Below, piece after piece: positions 55,378 through 61,193 of a DNA stretch of 61,193 bases. The stretch is from the NCBI GenBank assembly GCA_016290335.1, contig JAEETM010000011.1, positions 1 through 61,193 of the forward strand, written 5' to 3'. Each line of letters begins with the position of its first letter. Position 1 is the first letter of the stretch. A program made the translations under genes and the position numbers. Below the pieces are notes generated by a model, which saw only the letters and a program-made list of their open reading frames with translations, was not told the DNA's origin and did no database searches. Source of the DNA: Treponema sp. Lineage in GTDB: Bacteria > Spirochaetota > Spirochaetia > Treponematales > Treponemataceae.

Positions 55378-55403
55378 AATAACAACTGGCATCTTACAAT
55401 ATT

Positions 55404-56033
55404 TTAAATCTCACTTCTTCCGCGAAAGCTCAGGGAAAGGGTTCGTTTATCTACATACTCAAGGTCACCGCCCACCGGCATACCTGTAGCAAGGCGGGTA
55501 ACCTTTACGGGAACAGGCAGATTCAACTCTGAAATAACCTTATTCAAATACAAAGCCGTTGAATCTCCTTCCACAGTTGGATTCGTAGCAATAATAACTT
55601 CGGTAACTGCAACCTGTTCACCGGTAGCTTCATCTTTACAGCCCGCCTTAATCCTGTTCAAAAGCGGCTGAATTGAAAGCTGTGCCGGCCCTACTCCTTC
55701 GAGCGGTCTGATTACACCACCCAGCACGTGATAAAGTCCACGGTATTCGCCATAAGCTTCAATTGTAGAAACATCCTGACTCTGCTCAACAACACAAATC
55801 TGTGAAAGCTCCCGCAAAGGATTGGAACAAATCGGGCACGGATCGGTCTCCGTCCACACACCGCAAACAGAACAAGGCTTGATCCGGTTCTGAAGCTCGG
55901 CAATATTTTTTGCAAACCGCTGGACATAAAGCTCATCCTGAGTAAGAAGCCAGTTTACCATTCGCACGGCACTTTTTTTACCGATTCCCGGCAGCCGTGA
56001 AAAATTATTTGTCAGTTCATCAAAAACGTTCAT
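55404..56033 (-). CDS. recR: Recombination mediator protein RecR
   Basis: A 209-residue protein that with RecO helps load RecA at gaps. It has the helix-hairpin-helix start (FSRLPGIGKKSAVRM), the C4 zinc finger (CSVCGVWTETDPCPIC) and a Toprim domain (ICVVEQSQDVSTIEAYGEYRGLYHVLGG). The length is slightly above the usual ~198. The ATG at 56033 lies 1 nt after the ebfC stop; a TTG four codons upstream is rejected because it lies inside ebfC. Confidence 0.96.
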   Translation of the reverse strand: MNVFDELTNNFSRLPGIGKKSAVRMVNWLLTQDELYVQRFAKNIAELQNRIKPCSVCGVWTETDPCPICSNPLRELSQICVVEQSQDVSTIEAYGEYRGLYHVLGGVIRPLEGVGPAQLSIQPLLNRIKAGCKDEATGEQVAVTEVIIATNPTVEGDSTALYLNKVISELNLPVPVKVTRLATGMPVGGDLEYVDKRTLSLSFRGRSEI

Positions 56034-56034
56034 A

Positions 56035-56346
56035 TTAAATCCCAAACTGGCTCAAATCAAGACCACCCAGCAGGGATGATGATTTAGCCTTTATCATTTC
56101 CTGAACGTTATCGCACGCATTTTTGTGAGCAGCAACAATCAAATCTTCAAGCATTTTTACATCGCGGTTATCAACGCAGATCGGGTCAAGCTTAATGTCA
56201 ATCATATCGAATTTGCCGTTAAGCGTAACAGTTACCATACGCCCGCCCGAAGAACCTTCTGCACGAAGTTCGGCAAGCTCCTGCTGTAATTTTTCAGACT
56301 GCTCTTTTATAGCCTGTGTATTTTTCAAAAAGTCAAATGGATTCAT
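56035..56346 (-). CDS. ebfC: YbaB/EbfC nucleoid-associated protein
   Basis: A 103-residue DNA-binding protein of the YbaB/EbfC family: an N-terminal helix (KEQSEKLQQELAELRAEGSSGGRMVTVTLNGK), a central strand (MIDIKLDP) and a C-terminal helix. The gene stands between dnaX and recR, the usual arrangement. AGGAGG lies 4 nt before the ATG. Confidence 0.95.
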   Translation of the reverse strand: MNPFDFLKNTQAIKEQSEKLQQELAELRAEGSSGGRMVTVTLNGKFDMIDIKLDPICVDNRDVKMLEDLIVAAHKNACDNVQEMIKAKSSSLLGGLDLSQFGI

Positions 56347-56361
56347 ACATCCTCCTGTGTT

Positions 56362-58437
56362 TTAGCTATTTACTATAGTACCCTTAAATGTATCTACCAG
56401 GATTTTTACCTGAGGCGGAACTTCGCGTTTTACAACCGGTGCATCCTTGGCTTTTATTGTTACTCTGAACGTCATTGGTTTGCCACACACACGGGCAAGT
56501 TCTTCGCTGATTGCAGGTATGTTTTTCTGGATGATTTTCAAATCGTATTCAGCGGCAACCGTTGTGTCTACGCTGTCAGCAGAAACTACCCATTCACCGG
56601 TTCGTTCCAGGGAGGCAGCGGTAAAGCTGTCGTTTACGGCAAAGTTTGCCATAATTGTACCTTTGAGCTGGGCTACAGAAATAGTTCTTCCATCTGCCGT
56701 TGTAAATACATTGTTTATCTGCGCCGGGCTGCTGACTGCCGGTGAAGATTGAGCCTGCGGTTGCTGAGGTGTCTGCGGCGGATACGGTGTAAATCCTTCA
56801 TCTTCAGGATAGTAATTATCATCTGGAGGAACCTCTGTGTTCGACCAGTCATCATCATCAGAAATATCAGAGCCGTTATCTTCACCTGCTTCATCATCAG
56901 GATTAAAGGAAAACTTATCCTGAGCAGTAGGAGTTGGAATATAAACTGTCGGTATAACTTCGTCAGCCTTTATGTTGTCCTGCGGAATATGAAGCTTTAA
57001 CCTCTCATCAATAACGCCCTGCCCCGCTGATTGTTGAGGCGGCAGCGGTCCGCCATTAGAAAAAGGGTCTGCACCACCTTGTGGAGCAACTTCATTTTCA
57101 GTTCCAGCTGCATCATCATCTGAATCATCAGGAGCATCCAGACCGGAAAGCCGAGGCAAACCGTTTGGAATAGGCTTAATGCTCTGAACTGGTGCAGACG
57201 CAGGAGTTGCAGCAGATGCCGGTGAACTTGCAGCCGCAGTTGCTGGTGCAGAGGTACTTGCCTGTGCACTTACAGCTGCAGCCCCCGGATTAGCAGACAT
57301 CAAAAGATTTTGCGCTGCATCAATTGCTTTCTTAACCTCTGCATTTGAAACAAACTGATTAAGCCAGCACATTCTTGAAAAAGCAAGCTCCAGCTCATAA
57401 ATCGGCGACAATGAATAACGAATATCTCTGAAAAGCTGAAGATAAATTGAAAGAGCCCGTTCAACCTGAATTACATTCCAGGCTTCCAGAACCTTCTTAC
57501 TGTACCGTTCAGCAGAACTACCAAGCAAAGCTTCCTTTGTAACACCGTTTTTTATAAACAAAATACTGCGCAAATAATCAGCAGAATTAGAAACAATCTG
57601 GTCTACAGAAACTCCGGACTGAAGCATTTCATCAAGAAGATTTATAACAGCATCATTCTGACCGTCAGCACACGCTTCAAAAATTGTATTCAAACGTTCA
57701 ACACCAACAATGCCAAGCTTATCGCGGATTTTTTCATAAGTGATGTGACCTTCGCTGAATGCAGCAACCTGATCAAAAAGCGTATACGCATCTCGCATAG
57801 AACCGGTAGACTCCCGTGCAATCCAGAACAAGGCTTCATCATCAGCCTGAATGCCAAGCTCAGCAGCGGCATCTGCAAGACAAGCCTTAACCTTATCTAT
57901 GCTTACAAGCCTGAAGTTATACTGCTGGCAGCGTGACTTAATTGTTGCAGGAACCTTCTGAAGCTCCGTTGTAGCAAAAATAAAGATTACATACTCAGGC
58001 GGCTCTTCAATTGTTTTTAAAAGCGCATTGAAGGCCGAGTTAGAAAGCATGTGAACTTCATCGATTATATAGATTTTATAGCGGCAGTTTGCAGGAGGGA
58101 ACATAACCTCATCCTTTATCTGCCTGATATTTTCAACGCTTGTGTTAGAGGCACCGTCTATTTCAATTACATCAAGGCTTGAACCCTTAGTAATTTCCTG
58201 ACAGTTAGAGCAGGTTCCGCAAGGCTTATCTGTTGGTCCATTCTGACAATTCAAAGCCTTGGCAAGAATACGCGCAGTTGACGTTTTTCCACATCCTCTT
58301 GGACCGGAAAAAAGATATGCGTGCGCAATTCTACCAGTTTTTATTGAGTTTTTAAGAGTTTCCGCAACAAACTCCTGGCCTACAAGGTCTTCAAATTGCT
58401 GCGGACGTCGCCGTGTGGCTGTTACTTCATATGACAT
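56362..58437 (-). CDS. dnaX: DNA polymerase III tau/gamma subunit
   Basis: A 691-residue clamp-loader ATPase. Walker A is GPRGCGKTS near 45, the zinc-binding cysteines are CQNGPTDKPCGTCSNC near 64-79, and Walker B/DExx is IIDEVHML near 125. A Ser/Ala/Pro-rich and acidic linker (about 385-600) leads to a C-terminal domain (about 600-690). No ribosome site is seen; TATACT lies exactly 6 nt before the ATG, suggesting a leaderless start. Gap to ebfC is 15 nt. Confidence 0.95.
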   Translation of the reverse strand: MSYEVTATRRRPQQFEDLVGQEFVAETLKNSIKTGRIAHAYLFSGPRGCGKTSTARILAKALNCQNGPTDKPCGTCSNCQEITKGSSLDVIEIDGASNTSVENIRQIKDEVMFPPANCRYKIYIIDEVHMLSNSAFNALLKTIEEPPEYVIFIFATTELQKVPATIKSRCQQYNFRLVSIDKVKACLADAAAELGIQADDEALFWIARESTGSMRDAYTLFDQVAAFSEGHITYEKIRDKLGIVGVERLNTIFEACADGQNDAVINLLDEMLQSGVSVDQIVSNSADYLRSILFIKNGVTKEALLGSSAERYSKKVLEAWNVIQVERALSIYLQLFRDIRYSLSPIYELELAFSRMCWLNQFVSNAEVKKAIDAAQNLLMSANPGAAAVSAQASTSAPATAAASSPASAATPASAPVQSIKPIPNGLPRLSGLDAPDDSDDDAAGTENEVAPQGGADPFSNGGPLPPQQSAGQGVIDERLKLHIPQDNIKADEVIPTVYIPTPTAQDKFSFNPDDEAGEDNGSDISDDDDWSNTEVPPDDNYYPEDEGFTPYPPQTPQQPQAQSSPAVSSPAQINNVFTTADGRTISVAQLKGTIMANFAVNDSFTAASLERTGEWVVSADSVDTTVAAEYDLKIIQKNIPAISEELARVCGKPMTFRVTIKAKDAPVVKREVPPQVKILVDTFKGTIVNS

Positions 58438-58471
58438 ACAGATAGTATATCAGAAAAACAAAAATTAATCT

Positions 58472-58990
58472 TTACTTAATTTTCTTAAGCTCTACTTCGT
58501 ATGATTCCTGTTCCCAATCAGGATCAATCTGCAAAAGAAGATTCTTATTGTTTTTCTTTGAATCAAACTTTGTAAGATAGTATTTTCTGTAAGTATTTTT
58601 GCAGACAAAAGACCATACAAGACCTTCATCTGTTAAAGATTTATCTTCATATTCAATATTGGCTTTTGTGAAAACATAAATGCTTTCGTTTGTTTTAGAA
58701 TCCTGGATTTCAAGGCTTTCGTCAGAAACAATCCATTTTGCATTCCAATTTGCATCAAGCCATTCACCCTTAGGAAAAGCCATTGGATCTTCTTTTGGTT
58801 TTGGTTCCTCTTTTGGTTTTGGTTCCTCTTTTGGTTTTTCAACAACAACAGGTTTTGGAGGGTCTTCTTTTACAACTGGTGCCGGTTCTGGAGTTACAGG
58901 CTTTGGAGCTGGTGCCGGCTCTGGAGCAGATTTACAGCTGAAAAAAAACAAAGACAAACATAAAGATAAAAAGACAGATAATTTTTTCAT
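58472..58990 (-). CDS. Proline-rich lipoprotein
   Basis: A 172-residue lipoprotein. The signal peptide (MKKLSVFLSLCLSLFFFSC) gives a lipidated Cys at residue 19, and residues 20-75 are a Pro/Lys/Glu/Ala-rich stalk, including a KEEPKP repeat encoded by an 18-bp tandem repeat near 58790-58845. The C-terminal ~95 residues form a small beta domain beginning FPKGEWLDANW. Function not known. The ATG at 58990 is chosen because it gives the clean signal peptide; 22 in-frame upstream codons are less likely. Confidence 0.78.
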   Translation of the reverse strand: MKKLSVFLSLCLSLFFFSCKSAPEPAPAPKPVTPEPAPVVKEDPPKPVVVEKPKEEPKPKEEPKPKEDPMAFPKGEWLDANWNAKWIVSDESLEIQDSKTNESIYVFTKANIEYEDKSLTDEGLVWSFVCKNTYRKYYLTKFDSKKNNKNLLLQIDPDWEQESYEVELKKIK

Positions 58991-59086
58991 AACATTTTTT
59001 CCTATAATCTTTTTTTTATTTAGATAAATTATAAAGGGGAAAAAAAGTCTTTTCAATAGTTCCAGGATTTATAATTAAGTGTTATT

Positions 59087-59118
59087 TGTCATGCTGAACT
59101 TGTTTCAGCATCTATCTG
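59087..59118. repeat. GTCAT...ATCT palindrome
   Basis: TGTC, an 8-bp stem (59091-59098 with 59104-59111) around CTTGT, then CTATCTG. The last seven bases match the end of the copy at 3017-3050. It lies upstream of the proline-rich lipoprotein gene. Confidence 0.7.
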
Positions 59119-59160
59119 AAACTACAGGAATTGCACAAAGCGAAGCATAAAAATATGATG

Positions 59161-59243
59161 TTCTAAGTTTTGCTGATATAGCGACTTAGAACTGGCGGGT
59201 AACCCCGAAAGTGTTTGCAAAAAAAACGTGTTTCGGGGTTACC
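59161..59243. repeat. Two perfect hairpins past the end of the variable surface gene
   Basis: TTCTAAGT (59161-59168) pairs with ACTTAGAA (59183-59190). GGTAACCCCGAAA (59198-59210) pairs over 13 bp with 59231-59243, leaving a 20-nt loop. Neither has a T run on the minus strand, so they are not ordinary terminators of that gene. Confidence 0.65.
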
Positions 59244-59267
59244 TTTAATTGTTGAATTGTTTAATAG

Positions 59268-61193
59268 CTAAAAAGCCCGCACACAACACACACGGAAAGC
59301 GAGGTCCTTTTCGCTGGTGTCGACGTAGCCATCATAAAAGGAGACGTCCCTCGCCAGGCCGTAGTCGAAGTCGTAGTCGTGCTGGGACGACGACCAGTAA
59401 TAATCATAATTTCCCAACTGTATACCTCCAAGTGCAGTGAGTACAGAATTAAGAACAGATTTGTTTCTGTAAATATAACAAAGTTCTGCAAGGCTTGGCA
59501 TATACCAGCCTGTGGCATAATCTCCTGTAAGATTGAAAGTAGAAGCATAATTATTTACATAATTGAATGCAGGATAATTTGTTGCAGCATCCGTAGTTCC
59601 TGACGAATCTTGTGAACAGATGTAAGCCCAGTTGTTGCTTCCATCTGTGTCGCCTGTAAAGGTTGCTGTAGAAGCAGCTCCTGGACCTTCAGCACTTGGC
59701 GTACAAATTATATCTTCAAACTTTGTGTTATAACCTGTAGTTCCAGTAGGAGCCCACTTATAATTTCCGCTGTTGGTTCCACCTGCTGAATTGTAAAGCC
59801 CAAGCCAGCCTCGTGGTGTGCCATTTTCATCAAGGGCATACAAAACTCCAACGGCAGCAGCTTTTTGGTCATCAGACATTGTATTTACATTTGCATAAGG
59901 AATTATTGTGCCGGTATTGAGCAGAACATCACCTACAGAACGTACTTCTCCAAAAGTTGCACTTACCTTTACAATAGTGTCTGGCATTGTAAAGGTGTAT
60001 TTTGTGCTGTCACTTGGGTCTTTTGTAATTGTAATTTTCGCGTTAGAAGAATCTTTTACATTAAGGCTATAAAGTATGTAACTACTAGACGGTGCTACTG
60101 TGAGTGTAACTGTTTCTCCAGCATGAGCGGTAGTTTTATCTGTGCCAACAGTGCCGTTTGTCATATTGCTGATTGAAACAGGATAATTTTGTAGAGAATC
60201 TGCGCTGAAAGAGAACTTGTGCACACAACACACACGGAAATTGATGCACTTGAAGTCGTAGTCGATGTAGCCACCACCAAAGTAGACTAACCACGCGTTG
60301 CCGAGGTCGCCGCCGTAGTTGGCGTACTGGGACGACGACCAGTAGTAGTCTTCATCCAACTGAATACCACCAAGTGTATTGAGTGCTTCATTCAATCTAT
60401 CTTTGTTTCTGTAAATGTAACAAAGTTCTGCAAGGCTTGGCATATACCAGCCTGTGGCATAACTTCCTGTAAGATTGAATGTAGAAACATAATTATTTAC
60501 ATAATTGAATGCAGGATAATTTCTAGCGGCTTCCAAAGTTCCAGTCGAATCTACAGTACAAATCTCTGTCCAGTTGTTGCTTCCATCCGTGTCGCCTGTA
60601 AAGGTTGCTGTAGAAGCAGCACCACTACCAGTAACACTTGGCGTACAAATTATATCTTCAAACTTTGTGTTAAAACCTGTACTATCAGCTTTTGCCCACG
60701 CATAAGTTCCCCAGTTGGTTCCACCTGCTGAATTGTAAAGTCCAAGCCAGCCTCGTGGGGTGCCATTTTCATCAAGGGCATACAAAACTCCAACAGCAGC
60801 AGCTTTTTGGTCAGCTGTCATTGTATTTACATTTGCATGAGGAATTATTGTGCCGGTATTGAGCAGAACATCACCTACAGAATAAGTTACTTCTTCAAAG
60901 GTTGCGCTTACAGTTACATTACCTGCAGGCATTATGAAGGTGTTGTTGTTGCTAACTGTTATTTGCTGTCCACCTGAAGTTACTGTAAATGCTCCAAACT
61001 GGTAACCGGCATTAGGGGTAGCTGTGAGTGTAACTGTCTCTCCAACACTAGCTGTAGTTTTGTTTGCTGTTACAGATCCGCCTGTTATGCTTGTTGGCAG
61101 AGTAATGCTGTAGTCAATTGCTGTAAAGGTTGCGCTAACTGTTACGTTACCAGCTGGCATTGTGAAGGTGTTGTTGGCGCTGAGTGTTACGGT
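59268..61193 (-). CDS. Surface protein with two lectin-like modules and candidate variable tails (partial)
   Basis: The frame is open to the right edge, so the N-terminus lies outside; about 641 residues are seen. It holds InlB-type/divergent repeats (IMPAGNVTVSATF, tandem at the visible start and again at about 325-405). Two related DUF1566/C-type-lectin-like modules follow, each with VGDVLLNTGTIIP, QKAAAVGVLYALDENG, ATGWYMPSLAELCYIYRNK and a tail WSSSQ...FRVCCV. The two tails (60222-60341 and 59280-59396) have identical ends but different cores, in GC-rich codons unlike the rest of the gene. The fold and pattern match target proteins of diversity-generating retroelements, as in TvpA of Treponema denticola. 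The anchor or signal peptide is not seen. Confidence 0.85.
   Translation of the reverse strand, partial: TVTLSANNTFTMPAGNVTVSATFTAIDYSITLPTSITGGSVTANKTTASVGETVTLTATPNAGYQFGAFTVTSGGQQITVSNNNTFIMPAGNVTVSATFEEVTYSVGDVLLNTGTIIPHANVNTMTADQKAAAVGVLYALDENGTPRGWLGLYNSAGGTNWGTYAWAKADSTGFNTKFEDIICTPSVTGSGAASTATFTGDTDGSNNWTEICTVDSTGTLEAARNYPAFNYVNNYVSTFNLTGSYATGWYMPSLAELCYIYRNKDRLNEALNTLGGIQLDEDYYWSSSQYANYGGDLGNAWLVYFGGGYIDYDFKCINFRVCCVHKFSFSADSLQNYPVSISNMTNGTVGTDKTTAHAGETVTLTVAPSSSYILYSLNVKDSSNAKITITKDPSDSTKYTFTMPDTIVKVSATFGEVRSVGDVLLNTGTIIPYANVNTMSDDQKAAAVGVLYALDENGTPRGWLGLYNSAGGTNSGNYKWAPTGTTGYNTKFEDIICTPSAEGPGAASTATFTGDTDGSNNWAYICSQDSSGTTDAATNYPAFNYVNNYASTFNLTGDYATGWYMPSLAELCYIYRNKSVLNSVLTALGGIQLGNYDYYWSSSQHDYDFDYGLARDVSFYDGYVDTSEKDLAFRVCCVRAF
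59280..59396 (-). other. Candidate variable repeat 2 (end of the gene)
   Basis: A 117-nt block from TGGTCGTCGTCCCAG to CGTGTGTGTTGTGTG, ending 12 nt before the stop codon. Compared with the block at 60222-60341, the first and last 15 nt are identical. Of the 20 aligned codons that differ between the blocks, 17 keep the third base. Local GC is clearly higher than in the rest of the gene. Confidence 0.7.
60222..60341 (-). other. Candidate variable repeat 1 (internal)
   Basis: A 120-nt block with the same 15-nt ends as candidate repeat 2 and one more codon. It closes the first lectin-like module. Almost all differing codons end in C or T in both copies (NNY), as expected if adenines of AAY codons in a template were replaced. 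Confidence 0.7.

Noticed and set aside
59040..59268. Template repeat or reverse transcriptase for the variable tails
   Set aside because: The gap downstream has no copy of the variable block with adenines, and no reverse transcriptase motif is encoded in the window; any retroelement must lie elsewhere.

Overview
The window looks like a chromosome segment of a fibre-degrading, host-associated spirochaete, most likely a rumen or gut Treponema. The evidence is a P83/100-type antigen gene, many spirochaete-type lipoproteins, the diaminopimelate aminotransferase route, a FecR/cyclase pair, intracellular xylan-oligosaccharide hydrolases (GH43 and GH10), and AT-rich intergenic DNA with palindromic repeats. 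No species can be named from the sequence alone.

Positions 1-32400 form an almost continuous nitrogen-assimilation and amide-transfer island: GH43; purA-glmS; a fused ammonium channel/PII protein; type III glutamine synthetase; dapF-dapL; nadE-carA-carB; a YkgJ-type Cys-cluster protein, pyrG, a short type I glutamine synthetase and an ANTAR-domain RNA-binding regulator; gltB-gltD-purF; a flavodoxin/membrane fusion; asnB. Seven of these transcription units start with a strong sigma70 promoter followed within about 7-19 nt by a small hairpin with a six-base loop that fits AANGRN. That is the A1/G4 loop known for ANTAR-protein RNA targets. The 3' part of each hairpin is also the 5' arm of a long rho-independent terminator, so the two folds exclude each other. 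glnN and gltB carry two such modules in tandem. The simplest reading is one antitermination regulon: the ANTAR protein encoded beside glnA lets polymerase through the leaders of the glutamine- and ammonia-using genes.

Positions 32500-37400 hold an esterase, a GGDEF diguanylate cyclase, a TMEM43-family membrane protein and the P83/100 antigen. Positions 37400-51900 hold a tight six-gene minus-strand cluster: class III nucleotidyl cyclase, FecR-domain protein, a caspase-fold protein without its catalytic dyad, an Ig-like lipoprotein with a lectin-like module, a 1.5-kb-residue BspA-type leucine-rich-repeat lipoprotein, and a small FN3-like lipoprotein. Then come an acyltransferase with a zinc ribbon, an Rrf2 regulator, a CAU-anticodon tRNA, a GH10 xylanase, the recR-ebfC-dnaX replication/repair cluster (dnaX first) and a proline-rich lipoprotein.

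The right edge (59268-61193) carries a partial surface protein with two lectin-like modules. Each module ends in a GC-rich block of about 120 bp with identical flanks. Between the two blocks nearly all codon differences fall at the first two codon positions, which is the footprint of adenine-mutagenic diversity-generating retroelements. No reverse transcriptase or template repeat is visible in the window.

Several families of dispersed palindromic repeats touch genes directly: one contains the purA stop codon, one abuts the glmS stop, one abuts the asnB promoter, and a composite one is read in frame inside gltB.
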